Below, piece by piece: positions 50,792 to 59,610 of a DNA stretch of 64,000 nt; positions within the stretch are counted from its first letter, which is position 1; every line of letters begins with the position of its first letter. Location of the stretch: assembly GCA_031292515.1 (NCBI GenBank), contig JARLGZ010000269.1:124001-188000 (forward strand), read 5' to 3'. This DNA comes from Puia sp. (GTDB taxonomy: Bacteria; Bacteroidota; Bacteroidia; Chitinophagales; Chitinophagaceae). Under the pieces are notes generated by a model. It was not told the DNA's origin. It saw only the letters and a program-made list of their open reading frames with translations, and searched no databases. The translations under genes and the position numbers were made by a program.

Positions 50792-51928
50792 TCAACGGAT
50801 GGCGGCGACCGTCCGGTGCGCGAGGATATGGTATACTTTTATGGTCAATGCATGAAAAAGCATCTTGGCGTTGGCGTTTCGCTCTATATAATAGGCTGCC
50901 TTGTCTAATTCGCCGATAAGGGCCTCCTGCTGGGCGAGGTCTGCGATCCTGTTCAGCCTTAGGGCAAAATCCTTCTCTTTGTCCGGGATTGTCAGCGACC
51001 CGTTGTCGATCGCACGCAGGCGTACGGCCTGCTCCAGTAAATGATTAAAATAACGGAGGAACTGCTTCTGCCTTTCCCGTCCCAGTTTGGAGACTTCATC
51101 GATCCATTTGACCTGGGCTACCGGCCCGGTTTTCAATATCGCGTTCAGCCACTCTCTCAACAGTCCCTGCCAATCGTCTTCCGCATGCTGTAAAAGCTGC
51201 AGAGCCTCGTGATAGTTCCCTTCACTGATGGCGGCAACCTGGAGAGCCTGCTCCGGTGGTACCTTTCCCCTTCCGACCAGGGCATCGGCAATATCAGCAA
51301 CCTCCAGCCGGGGTATCTTTATCAACTGTGTCCTGGAAAGAATGGTCGGCAGGATCAGGGATTCATTCTCGGCTACTAATATAAACAAGGTGTCGGGAGG
51401 AGGTTCTTCTATCAGCTTCAGTAATTTATTTCCCTCATTTCCAAGATATTCCGGCATCCAGAGTACTAAAATTTTGTACCCGCTCTCGAAGCTTTTCAGG
51501 TTTAGCTTGCGGAGGATATCACTGCATTCATGCGCGGTGATATTGCCTTGTTTGTTTTCAGCGCCGATAAACTGGAGCCAGTCGTATGCATTTCCATAAG
51601 GATATTGTCCCTGGAATTCACGCCATTCGGTACTGTAATCCGAGCTGATGGGCTTATCGCCCGCCTTCCGGGGGATGACCGGGTAAGAATAGTGGATATC
51701 CGGATGAATGAGTTTTTGCGCCTTCTGACACGCGGGACAGACTCCACACGCATCCGTCTCCGTCCGGTCCGCACAGACGACATATTGGGCAAAGGCCAGC
51801 GCGAGGGGAAGGGCGCCGAAGCCTTCAGACCCTAAAAAAAGCAAAGCATGGCTCAAACGGTTTGACACAACCAGCGCTGCCAGGCTTTGCTTTACTTCTT
51901 TTTGCCCGATAACCTGTTGAAATGACAT
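50792..51928 (-). CDS. holB: DNA polymerase III subunit delta-prime
   Basis: A clamp-loader subunit of 378 residues acting at the replication fork. The AAA+ N-terminus has a degenerate P-loop (LGSEGFGALPLALAFAQ, lacking the Lys), as is usual for delta-prime. Zinc-binding cysteines follow in CADRTETDACGVCPACQKA. Further signs are KILVLWMPEYLGNEGNKLLKLIEEPPPDTLFILVAEN and the sensor segment TILSRTQLIKI. The C-terminal collar domain is helical. It is followed by ricT on the same strand. Confidence 0.92.
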   Translation of the reverse strand: MSFQQVIGQKEVKQSLAALVVSNRLSHALLFLGSEGFGALPLALAFAQYVVCADRTETDACGVCPACQKAQKLIHPDIHYSYPVIPRKAGDKPISSDYSTEWREFQGQYPYGNAYDWLQFIGAENKQGNITAHECSDILRKLNLKSFESGYKILVLWMPEYLGNEGNKLLKLIEEPPPDTLFILVAENESLILPTILSRTQLIKIPRLEVADIADALVGRGKVPPEQALQVAAISEGNYHEALQLLQHAEDDWQGLLREWLNAILKTGPVAQVKWIDEVSKLGRERQKQFLRYFNHLLEQAVRLRAIDNGSLTIPDKEKDFALRLNRIADLAQQEALIGELDKAAYYIERNANAKMLFHALTIKVYHILAHRTVAAIR

Positions 51929-51932
51929 CCGG

Positions 51933-51940
51933 CAAAGATA
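51933..51940 (-). promoter_or_regulatory. -7 element of holB, leaderless
   Basis: The minus strand reads TATCTTTG (exact TAnnTTTG), with TCTG at the -33 position 19 bp upstream, overlapping the end of the glutathione peroxidase gene. The element ends 4 bp before the ATG, so the transcript would start at or within a few bases of the start codon. Confidence 0.5.
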
Positions 51941-51953
51941 GGAGATCGATAGA

Positions 51954-52469
51954 TTAGTTCAGATACTTAGTGAGCTCGTCGCTCATCGGAGTCACCTTGC
52001 TCGGAAATACGGCAATCAATTTGCCGTTCTCGTCGATCAGGAATTTTGTGAAGTTCCATTTGATCACCGGATCCGCTACCCCCATCTTTTTTGCTTCGTC
52101 AGTCAGGTATTTAAAAAGCGGGTGGATATTGTCGCCTACCACGTCCACCTTTCCGGCCATAGGAAAACTTACCCCGTAATTCTTCTTGCAGAATTCTTTG
52201 ATATCGCTATTGGTCCCCGGTTCCTGACCCCCGAAATTGTTAGCGGGGAAACCAATAATCACCAGCTTGTCCTTATATTTTTCATATAATTTTTCAAGCC
52301 CGTCATATTGAGGGGTAAAACCGCATTTGGAGGCGGTATTCACGATCAATATTTTCTTGCCCTTATACTGGGAGATATCGATGGTGCTCCCGTCGAGGGC
52401 GGGGACTTTAAAATCGTACACGGACATACCGGCGGTCAAAAGCAGTGAAAGAATAGCTAAGCGTAACAT
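51954..52469 (-). CDS. Glutathione peroxidase family protein, exported
   Basis: A 171-residue thiol peroxidase. The peroxidatic Cys is in VNTASKCGFTPQY, followed by FPANNFGGQEPGTN and the WNFTKFLID motif, giving the Cys/Gln/Trp/Asn tetrad. The N-terminus MLRLAILSLLLTAGMS is a signal peptide, so it acts in the periplasm, reducing hydroperoxides probably with thioredoxin-like donors. A resolving Cys is likely the one in EFCKKNYG. It ends 26 bp before holB. Confidence 0.92.
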   Translation of the reverse strand: MLRLAILSLLLTAGMSVYDFKVPALDGSTIDISQYKGKKILIVNTASKCGFTPQYDGLEKLYEKYKDKLVIIGFPANNFGGQEPGTNSDIKEFCKKNYGVSFPMAGKVDVVGDNIHPLFKYLTDEAKKMGVADPVIKWNFTKFLIDENGKLIAVFPSKVTPMSDELTKYLN

Positions 52470-52690
52470 ATGGATTGATTTTTTTTTGAAAGAACGGCGT
52501 TTCTATTCGGAGGAGTAGCTTCTACCATTACAAAAATGATACTAAAATGTTTTTGCACGCGGAGATCCGGGCACAATTATTTTAACGGTAAATAAGCCGC
52601 CCGCCCCCCTGCCAATTCCCTGACAGGTCGCCGATCTCGCTCCGTCCGACTGCCTGAACCCTCCAAAACCCGGGATCACCAGACCGGGGA

Positions 52691-54091
52691 TCACTGGCTC
52701 TGATAAGCCCCCAGATCCTGCGCACCGCTTCCCCTCGGATTGCCGTCCAGGTCGACCGCTAATCCGGTAGCCTGTCCCTTGCCGATGGCAGGTGATGCGG
52801 GTTTGAGATGGAAATCATAATAATTCCGGAGGGTGCTGACGCTATCGAACAGCGGATCCAGGTCTGCTATGATGCCCGACTGACTGATTCCGGCGGGCGT
52901 ATCCTGCACTTTCCAGAGACAGTCCGAAAAGCCGACGGTAAAATTGCCCGTGCCTTGCTGGGAGACGACTACTTCGTCCGTTACGGTCCCATAGGCCCCC
53001 CAGAAAATGCAGTTCAGGAAGTTGGCAGTCAGGGGAGCGGTTAGGGGCGCATTGCCCTGTAACAGGTAGTTGCTGATATTGAGCACCGGCTGTGTATGGG
53101 TGATATAACCGTTCGAGAAGGAAGCGACGGTGCAATTGGTAAAATCGTAGCGTCCCCCGTACCCCAGCACGATATTCCTGCCGCAGTTGCTGATCAGGCA
53201 GTTGGCCGCGCTGATATCACTTTGAGAGGCCAGGATCCCGGCATCGTATACGTTGTCGATGACGCACTGGTCGAGGAGGATCTTGGGACTGGCGTCGACA
53301 GAGAGCCCGCCGGTGATGATTCCCTGGTAGGCATTCCGGATGGCTGCATATTGAAGATGGTTGTCCTTGCTGGTGCCCCTGAAAAAAATGCCGGGCCAGC
53401 TTCCGGGATAATCGCGGTATGGCTCATCGAGACGGTCACCGAGAAAAAACACCTCGTTGCTGTCCCCCTTTTCGCCATCTGCCAATAAGGTCCCGTCTAC
53501 GAGCATGGGCGCATTCGCGTGAAAATAGACATGGGATCCTTTCTGAATGGTCAGCGTGGCATTCGTATCCACCTGTAAGCCTCCCAGGATGACATAGGGC
53601 AGCGTTGCATCCCAGGTAGTCGCTCCGGTGATGACCGCATTGTTCAGGAAGTGGGCGTTCTGCCCCCATGCCTGCAACTGTATATACTGCTGATTGCCAT
53701 TAAAGGAGACCTGGATGCTGTCCCTCACTACGAAAGGGAGATTGGCGGCGCCCGGGTTGATCGTGACGGCGACAAAGATATAAATACTGTCATTGGCATC
53801 CAGCACGATATCGTCCAGCTCCGGGCCGGTCACCCCGTCGATGATGATCTTGTACATGGATTGCTGGCCGCCCATCAGCCTGACAGCAGAAAGCCGCAGT
53901 TTCTGATTATTCCCGTTGATGATCTTGACCGACTGGGTAACAGAACCGGTGCTCGTAAAGACGGTGTCGAAGAATAAAGTATCCGATGAGAAGGCAATCT
54001 GCGCATTTTTGCCGGTGATAAAGGAATTTTTCTGGCAGGACAATACAAAAAGGCCGGCAAAAAACAATAAAAGCAGCAGGGACTTATTCAT
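52691..54091 (-). CDS. Right-handed beta-helix lipoprotein
   Basis: A 466-residue surface or periplasmic lipoprotein: signal with lipobox LFVLSCQKN, then an Ig-like region (about 25-150, FSSDTLFFDTVFTSTGSVTQSVKI, as in DUF1573-type or choice-of-anchor domains), then parallel beta-helix rungs (about 190-400, such as AIRNAYQGIITGGLSVDASPKILLDQCVIDNVYDAGILASQ). The C-terminus LKPASPAIGKGQATGLAVDLDGNPRGSGAQDLGAYQ is the choice-of-anchor Q motif. The ATG at 54091 starts the signal; the open frame upstream is only repeat DNA reading LTTHHSQ. Polysaccharide binding or lyase activity is possible but no catalytic residues can be named. Confidence 0.83.
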   Translation of the reverse strand: MNKSLLLLLFFAGLFVLSCQKNSFITGKNAQIAFSSDTLFFDTVFTSTGSVTQSVKIINGNNQKLRLSAVRLMGGQQSMYKIIIDGVTGPELDDIVLDANDSIYIFVAVTINPGAANLPFVVRDSIQVSFNGNQQYIQLQAWGQNAHFLNNAVITGATTWDATLPYVILGGLQVDTNATLTIQKGSHVYFHANAPMLVDGTLLADGEKGDSNEVFFLGDRLDEPYRDYPGSWPGIFFRGTSKDNHLQYAAIRNAYQGIITGGLSVDASPKILLDQCVIDNVYDAGILASQSDISAANCLISNCGRNIVLGYGGRYDFTNCTVASFSNGYITHTQPVLNISNYLLQGNAPLTAPLTANFLNCIFWGAYGTVTDEVVVSQQGTGNFTVGFSDCLWKVQDTPAGISQSGIIADLDPLFDSVSTLRNYYDFHLKPASPAIGKGQATGLAVDLDGNPRGSGAQDLGAYQSQ

Positions 54092-54109
54092 CGGATATAA
54101 AAATAAGGG

Positions 54110-54270
54110 TTGTGAGTGGTGAGTGGTGAGTTGTGAGTGGCTTTTTTTTGTGAATGTCATTGTGAGTGGTGAGTGGTCAGTGGTGAGTAGACCTATTTAA
54201 GTCTGGATCGTTTATAAAGCTACTGACCACTCACCACTCACTGTTTTCGCTCACCACTGACCACTCACTA
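54110..54270. repeat. 7-bp-unit repeat, largest copy with two inverted pairs
   Basis: Direct halves at 54110-54140 (TGTGAGTGGTGAGTGGTGAG...) and 54160-54190 (TGTGAGTGGTGAGTGGTCAG...) and inverted halves at about 54220-54243 and 54250-54270. The last half ends at the radA stop codon (minus strand TAG-TGAGTGG). The whole gap between radA and the beta-helix gene is this element. Confidence 0.85.
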
Positions 54271-55656
54271 AAACAACCGTTGATACACTTCGTCTACCCG
54301 GCTCACCCCTACAATCTCTATATTGTATTTCTGGTTGTTCAATCCCTTCTGATTGTATTTGGATACAAAGATCTTTTCAAAACCCAGTTTTTCTGCTTCA
54401 GCAATCCGTTGCTCGATCCGGTTAACGGCCCGGATCTCTCCGCTCAATCCTATTTCTCCTGCAAAACAAATATGCGGAGACAAGGCATTGTCTTCATAAG
54501 AGCTCAGCAACGCACATAATACGGCCAGGTCGATAGAGGGATCCTCTACCTTTAATCCCCCTGCGATATTCAGGAATACATCCTTTACCCCAAAATGAAA
54601 TCCTCCTCTTTTTTCCAGTACGGCCAGCAACAGCTGGAGCCTTCGAAGATCGAAACCGCTGACTGTTCGCTGCGGGGTGCCATATACCGATTGTGTCACA
54701 AGCGCCTGCACTTCTATCAATAGCGGTCTCAGGCCTTCTATGGTCGCCGCGATGGCGGACCCGCTCAACGGGTCTTCCTTTTGATTCAATAATAGTTCGC
54801 TGGGATTATTAACACCCCGCATCCCCTCGTCGCTCATCTCGTAGATCCCCAGTTCGGAGGTGCTTCCAAAACGATTCTTAAGCGTTCGGAGGATCCGGTA
54901 AGAGTAATGACGATCCCCTTCGAATTGCAGGACCGTGTCTACCATATGTTCCAGCACCTTCGGACCCGCAATGGTCCCGTCTTTCGTAATATGCCCTATC
55001 AAAAAGACCGGTGTATGGGTATCTTTTGCAAACCGCTGGAATTCTGATGTACACTCCCTGATCTGGGAGATGCTTCCGGGCGAAGACTCGATATAGGGTG
55101 ATTGCAAGGTCTGGATGGAATCCACGATCACCAGCTGGGGCCGCAACTTTTTAATCTCCTGGAAGATCGTTTGTGTATAAGTCTCCGTCAACAGGTAGAA
55201 ATGTTCATTCTTTGCCTTTAACCGGTCGGCCCTCATTTTAATCTGCTGTTCACTCTCCTCACCGCTGATATAGAGTGTCGTGATACCCTTTAGCTGCAGT
55301 CCGATCTGCAGGAACAAGGTACTCTTGCCGATACCCGGTTCCCCGGCTACCAATACAATGCTTCCGGGAACGATGCCTCCTCCCAATACCCTGTTCAGTT
55401 CGGCATCTTCGGTAAGGATCCTTCTCTCCTCGCTGCTCAGCACTTCGTTAATCGCGATCGTCTTGCTCTCCTTTCTATCAGGACGGTCACGATCCGCGGA
55501 ATGTTTCTTCCAATCGGTCTCCACAGACTTGTTGTCTTTTGTGATGACTTCTTCAACCAACGTATTCCATTGCTCGCAGGAAGGGCATTTGCCCGTCCAT
55601 TTATAGCTTTCATAGCCACAGTTGCTGCAGAAAAATGCCGTTTTGATCTTGCTCAT
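54268..55656 (-). CDS. radA: DNA repair protein RadA
   Basis: A 462-residue RecA-like ATPase that helps process recombination intermediates. Zinc finger CSNCGYESYKWTGKCPSC at the N-terminus, Walker A GEPGIGKST, Walker B near LVIVDSI, the RadA-specific KNRFGS motif in LKNRFGSTSELG, and a C-terminal Lon-like domain without catalytic Ser/Lys role. The ATG at 55656 (MSKIKTAFFC) is the conserved start; the frame upstream is unrelated. The stop codon touches the repeat element. A TACCTTTA near-match to the -7 consensus lies just before the ATG, and a terminator-like hairpin stands about 250 bp upstream. Confidence 0.95.
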   Translation of the reverse strand: MSKIKTAFFCSNCGYESYKWTGKCPSCEQWNTLVEEVITKDNKSVETDWKKHSADRDRPDRKESKTIAINEVLSSEERRILTEDAELNRVLGGGIVPGSIVLVAGEPGIGKSTLFLQIGLQLKGITTLYISGEESEQQIKMRADRLKAKNEHFYLLTETYTQTIFQEIKKLRPQLVIVDSIQTLQSPYIESSPGSISQIRECTSEFQRFAKDTHTPVFLIGHITKDGTIAGPKVLEHMVDTVLQFEGDRHYSYRILRTLKNRFGSTSELGIYEMSDEGMRGVNNPSELLLNQKEDPLSGSAIAATIEGLRPLLIEVQALVTQSVYGTPQRTVSGFDLRRLQLLLAVLEKRGGFHFGVKDVFLNIAGGLKVEDPSIDLAVLCALLSSYEDNALSPHICFAGEIGLSGEIRAVNRIEQRIAEAEKLGFEKIFVSKYNQKGLNNQKYNIEIVGVSRVDEVYQRLF

Positions 55657-56361
55657 GCGGTAAAGGTAAATAGTATTCGCCGATCCCCGGGTTGATGACA
55701 GAACGATCGATCGAATCATATCCGCATGCAAACGGCAAAATGAAAAAGAGAGACATTCCTCATGAACGGATCGATAGATCATTATTGAGGAGCTGTGGAA
55801 TGTGAAGAGAAAGGGAATAAAATGTAACAGAGAGGGAACAAAAAGCAGATGGAATGATAAAAATCAACGCCGGATATTCTAAAGAACCGTTCACCTGCTA
55901 AAAAGTAAAAGGGCCAGCGAAATCGCCGGCCCCGTTACTTACTAACCCATTAAATTCTTGCACTAAATTACAAATTAGCGCCACATAACAAAATAAATTT
56001 TTTGCGGTGTGAATAACTTTAAAGCGTGCCGCCGGCCCTTTTTTTTAGGCCCTTTTATTTACATAACATATTGATAATTAATTAAATATAGTCCCGCCAG
56101 GACTTGCCGCCCCAGCCTCCGGCCATCGTCCCGGCCCCCCTTAAAGTATTGAGAATTAACATAGAAACCTATACGCTGAGAAGCTGTTTCCAAACTCTTA
56201 AGAAGAGGAAGATCCCATCGGCAAAGGCCAAATACATTACTGATATATATAATGTGAAAGGGATAAAATCGGGGTATTTTTCGACCGCCACTGCAAAACT
56301 CAGGCCAGGGGGTACCGGGGGCGGGCGGAAACATGCGGAGTAAGGACAAAATGGCAGGAGG
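55657..56361. other. 705-bp gap between the RNase gene and radA, structured RNA candidate
   Basis: No protein gene is supported; a 96-codon minus-strand frame (56059-56349) has no domain and uneven composition. On the minus strand the segment about 56046-55901 contains a GGGCCGGCG block, a 7-bp hairpin (GCGCTAA / TTAGTGC with one G-U pair), a second GGGCCGGCG block, its partner CGCTGGCCC and a T-rich tail. This could be a short non-coding RNA or the leader of radA. Confidence 0.4.
55911..55932 (-). terminator. Intrinsic terminator hairpin
   Basis: On the minus strand GGGCCGGCGA and TCGCTGGCCC pair (one G-U) around a short TT loop, followed by TTTTACTTTTT. It lies 430 bp after the RNase gene stop and 255 bp before radA. 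It could end the RNase transcript, a small RNA, or act as an attenuator of radA. Confidence 0.7.
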
Positions 56362-57915
56362 TTACAGCTTAATTTCTTCTTCGTGCCTGTCGTAGAAATG
56401 GAATTCGGTCAGATGGTAATTGGTGTTTGGCTTGATTTTGACCTTTTGCTTGTATTTCCACCTCCATTTCCACTGCCTGGAGCGGAAAATGCCTCCTTTC
56501 GTGAGATAGGCATGTATAATCGGGTGAACTACCAGCGTAAGCTCTTTATGCTGATGGTTTAGCAGATAACTTAAGTTCTTTTCAATTTCGTCTTCCAGGA
56601 TCAGAGCCGAAGAGATCTTGCCGGTGCCGTTGCAGGTTGGACAAACTTCCTGGGTATTGATGGTCACTTCCGGCTTCATACGCTGCCGGGTGATCTGCAT
56701 CAGACCGAATTTAGAGATCGGCAGGACCGCATGCTTGGCCCGGTCCGTCCTCATAAACGATTCCATGGCCTCCATGAGCTTCCTCTTATTGTCCGGCAGC
56801 TTCATGTCGATAAAGTCCACTACAATGATGCCGCCCAGATCCCTCAGCCGCAATTGGCGGGCTATTTCTTCCGCGGCTTCAAGATTGGTTTCCAATGCAT
56901 TTTGCTCCTGGTTATTGCTTACACTCTTATAGCCGCTGTTGACATCGATGACATGGAGGGCCTCCGTATGCTCGATGATGAGATAAGCTCCGCTTGGGAG
57001 GTTCACGGTTTTCCCAAAAGCCGCCTTCACCTGCTTGGTGACGCTGAATTGGTCGAATATTGGCGCCCCGTTATGATAATAGGAGACGATATCGACCTTA
57101 TCCGGGGCAATGCGCTGTATATAGCTCCGGGTATCGTTATAGATATTCCGGTCATTGATGACGATCTTGTTGAAATCCTCATTGAGCAGATCCCTGAGCA
57201 TGCTGGTCGTCTTCGTTTGCTCGCTCAGAATCTTGGCAGGCGCGACGGCTCCCTTTAGATTGTGTTGGATCAGTTTCCAGGTAGCCACCAGTTCCGTCAG
57301 GTCCTCATGCAATTCGGCCGTGTTCTTACCTTCGGCCGCAGTGCGCACGATGACACCAAAGTTCTTCGATTTGATCGCTTCCACAATCTTTTGCAGACGC
57401 TTACGCTCGTCGGAAGAATGAATCTTGCGGGAGACCGCTACGATATCATTGAAAGGAGTGATGACTACAAACCTTCCCGGTAAAGAGATTTCGCAACTGA
57501 GACGGGGACCCTTGGCAGCGATGGGCTCCTTCAGGATCTGCACCAGGATATGCGGTTTCCCGTTCAGGACCTCGTTGATCTTGCCGGTCTTGATGATCTC
57601 CGGTTCGACCTGGAAAGAACCAAAATCGAATCCACCCGGGCTATTGTCATTCATGGCCTGCTGGGTGAATTTGAGAAGGGAACGGGCATAAGGACTAAGA
57701 TCTGTGTAATGGAGGAAAGCGTCTTTTTCAAAACCCACATCCACGAATGCCGCATTGAGCCCGGGAATCAGCTTTTTTACCTTCCCTAAATACAAATCAC
57801 CTACCGCAAAGCTGGCATCAGTCTTTTCATGGTGCAATTCCACCAGCCTTTTATCCTCTAATAGGGCTATTTCAACACCCTGCGGAGTCGCGTTTATGAT
57901 TAATTCCTTATTCAA
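56362..57915 (-). CDS. rng: Rne/Rng family ribonuclease (RNase G-like)
   Basis: An endoribonuclease of 517 residues for rRNA and mRNA processing. The start MNKELIINATPQGVEIALLEDKRLVELH is the conserved family opening, though the codon is TTG at 57915. The S1 region follows (YLGKVKKLIPGLNAAFVDVGFEKDAFLHYTDL), then the DNase I-like catalytic part with HVIDVNSGYKS and GGIIVVDFIDMK (metal-binding Asp residues), and the Zn-link CPTCNGTGK. There is no long C-terminal scaffold as in RNase E. Upstream on the same strand are the small basic protein, a TPR gene and HU, so a shared transcript is possible. Confidence 0.94.
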   Translation of the reverse strand: MNKELIINATPQGVEIALLEDKRLVELHHEKTDASFAVGDLYLGKVKKLIPGLNAAFVDVGFEKDAFLHYTDLSPYARSLLKFTQQAMNDNSPGGFDFGSFQVEPEIIKTGKINEVLNGKPHILVQILKEPIAAKGPRLSCEISLPGRFVVITPFNDIVAVSRKIHSSDERKRLQKIVEAIKSKNFGVIVRTAAEGKNTAELHEDLTELVATWKLIQHNLKGAVAPAKILSEQTKTTSMLRDLLNEDFNKIVINDRNIYNDTRSYIQRIAPDKVDIVSYYHNGAPIFDQFSVTKQVKAAFGKTVNLPSGAYLIIEHTEALHVIDVNSGYKSVSNNQEQNALETNLEAAEEIARQLRLRDLGGIIVVDFIDMKLPDNKRKLMEAMESFMRTDRAKHAVLPISKFGLMQITRQRMKPEVTINTQEVCPTCNGTGKISSALILEDEIEKNLSYLLNHQHKELTLVVHPIIHAYLTKGGIFRSRQWKWRWKYKQKVKIKPNTNYHLTEFHFYDRHEEEIKL

Positions 57916-58032
57916 GTATAATTACTTTGGCTGAAGCAGATCTATTTGTCCGGTATTGTCTTGTTCCAATCAGCAATCAATTACAATAGCAGCAAATAGA
58001 AAATTCAGCTTTGGGAAAGAAATAGCCGGTCC

Positions 58033-58128
58033 CTATTTATTCTTCTTCTTATGACGGTTTTTTCTAAGTCTTTTCTTCCGCTTATGCGTCGCTATTTTAT
58101 GACGCTTACGCTTTTTACCACAAGGCAT
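58033..58128 (-). CDS. AURKAIP1/COX24-type small basic protein
   Basis: A 31-residue protein starting MPCGKKRKRHKIATHKRKKR and ending RLRKNRHKKKNK (overlapping parts). 18 of 31 residues are Lys or Arg. It matches the short Bacteroidota proteins related to the mitochondrial ribosomal protein mS38 (AURKAIP1/COX24 domain), so ribosome association is likely; the exact role in these bacteria is not something the sequence proves. The codons follow one clean frame from ATG 58128 to TAG. It lies between the TPR gene and the RNase G gene. Confidence 0.82.
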   Translation of the reverse strand: MPCGKKRKRHKIATHKRKKRLRKNRHKKKNK

Positions 58129-58197
58129 ACGAGAATGCTTTTTTTGTTAAAAAAATAATTATATCTGTTCCAATTCACCTTTATAAAAGGGGAAAAT

Positions 58198-59061
58198 CTA
58201 TTTCAACGACTGGATGCGCTGATCAATTTCCCGGATCATATCCGGGTTCCGGATCAACTTCCTGCCTGTTTCATACCACTTAATGGCCTCTGCTTTATCG
58301 CCTTTTTGCTCCAGGGCCCCGGCAAGGAGAATGATCGCTTCGAAATTGGCAGGCTCATGCCGGACAACCGTTGTTAATCGTTCTATGGCTTTATCAAATT
58401 GCCCCGACTCCATACCTCCCAAACCCAGCATAAACTGCGCATACATATTGGTGGAATCCCTGCGGGCGACCTCCAATACCTGCTGAATCCCCTGCATGAC
58501 CTCCTGCGGATTGCCTGCCGTGCTACCGAAAATGTAGCTGGCGCCCAACCCGATTTTGACGGAATCATTATGCGGATCCAATTCTAAAGCCTTTTCAAAC
58601 AACTCTTTAGCGCTTGTGGCCATCCAGGTTTTCAACACCGGATTATCCTGCCCACGAAGGCTCTCCAAAAATAATTGGGCAGCAAAGGTGAGACTTTTTT
58701 CAGAATTTTCCAATTTAGCTGCTTCTCCGGTATAATAAGCAAAGGGAAGGAAGGCATCTCCGATAGAATCTTTCCAATAGACCGCCAATTCCCGGTAAGC
58801 ATTTATCTGCTGATTTTTTACATCGCCTCTCACCACCGAATTTTCCAACCGGTTCACATGCGACAACTGTACGGGATTGAGCCTGGATTTTGCTGCTTGT
58901 AAAATATCCTGAAAATCAAGTGATTTACGGGGCGATCCGTTGGCTTGTTCGTCACCAGGGGAAGCTTTTTTTTCGTGCGGGGGCACGGTTCGACCAAAAA
59001 AATACAGACCTAGTAAAAGGATCACCCCAAGAGCGGATACAATGTATTGCTGTCTCTTCAC
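58198..59061 (-). CDS. Membrane-anchored TPR protein
   Basis: A 287-residue protein with an N-terminal membrane anchor (about residues 6-24) and a helical periplasmic domain. TPR motifs are at about 150-285, for example SAKELFEKALELDPHNDSVKIGLGASYIFG, AQFMLGLGGMESGQFDKAIERLTTVVRHEPAN and LLAGALEQKGDKAEAIKWYETGRKL. The start is GTG at 59061. It follows HU by 23 bp on the same strand and precedes the small basic protein. In Bacteroidota this position beside HU and RNase G is conserved, but function is unknown. Confidence 0.83.
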   Translation of the reverse strand: MKRQQYIVSALGVILLLGLYFFGRTVPPHEKKASPGDEQANGSPRKSLDFQDILQAAKSRLNPVQLSHVNRLENSVVRGDVKNQQINAYRELAVYWKDSIGDAFLPFAYYTGEAAKLENSEKSLTFAAQLFLESLRGQDNPVLKTWMATSAKELFEKALELDPHNDSVKIGLGASYIFGSTAGNPQEVMQGIQQVLEVARRDSTNMYAQFMLGLGGMESGQFDKAIERLTTVVRHEPANFEAIILLAGALEQKGDKAEAIKWYETGRKLIRNPDMIREIDQRIQSLK

Positions 59062-59084
59062 ATCTTATTGATTAGAGCGCAAAA

Positions 59085-59405
59085 CTACATCTCTTCGTCG
59101 GGGTTTGGCTGATCTTCTTTGACAGATTGCAATTTTTTTACTTCGGCCACAAACTCCTTGGCCGGTTTAAACGCAGGAATAAAATGTTCGGGTATATGAA
59201 CCGCCACGTTCTTCTTGATATTGCGGCCGATCTTGGCAGCCCTTTTCTTCGTAATGAAACTGCCAAATCCCCGGATATAAATATTCTCTCCCGCGGAAAG
59301 GGTTTCTTTTACTTCTTTGAACATGGTTTCCAGCGTCACCAGGACGTCTACTTTAGGTATACCTGTTTTTTCCGATATTTGGTTAACAAGGTCTGCCTTT
59401 CTCAT
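59085..59405 (-). CDS. HU/IHF family DNA-binding protein
   Basis: A 106-residue nucleoid protein with the standard fold: MRKADLVNQISEKTGIPKVDVLVTLETMFKEVKETLSAGENIYIRGFGSF, then the DNA-contact arm with KKRAAKIGRNIKK and the intercalating proline region in VHIPEHFIPAFKPAKEF. The acidic tail (KEDQPNPDEEM) goes beyond the usual 90 residues. It is the first gene of the HU-TPR-small basic protein-RNase G series and is divergent from mutY. Confidence 0.94.
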   Translation of the reverse strand: MRKADLVNQISEKTGIPKVDVLVTLETMFKEVKETLSAGENIYIRGFGSFITKKRAAKIGRNIKKNVAVHIPEHFIPAFKPAKEFVAEVKKLQSVKEDQPNPDEEM

Positions 59406-59444
59406 GGGGATAAATTTTATAAGTTTCTGATTCTAAATATATAA

Positions 59445-59452
59445 CAAAAATA
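59445..59452 (-). promoter_or_regulatory. -7 element of the HU gene
   Basis: The minus strand reads TATTTTTG, an exact TAnnTTTG match 39 bp before the ATG. The surroundings are very AT-rich and no clear TTTG stands at -33. Confidence 0.45.
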
Positions 59453-59610
59453 CTAAAATACAACTTGCAGGGATATTTTCTCTATTTCTTATCAAAATAA
59501 GAGATTCTTGCTGTTCTTGCAAGAATTATGTAAAATATTGATTGTGAATTTTAAACCTATATTTTTACCGCTTATATTCCCAAACCTGCGCTGGCGGAGG
59601 TGTATGACCC

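Noticed and set aside
54091-54160. Longer N-terminus for the beta-helix lipoprotein
   Set aside because: The added residues are a translation of the 7-bp repeat (LTTHHSQ) and precede a proper lipoprotein signal.
56059-56349. 96-codon minus-strand frame after the RNase G gene
   Set aside because: No recognisable domain, mixed composition and no promoter; treated as non-coding.
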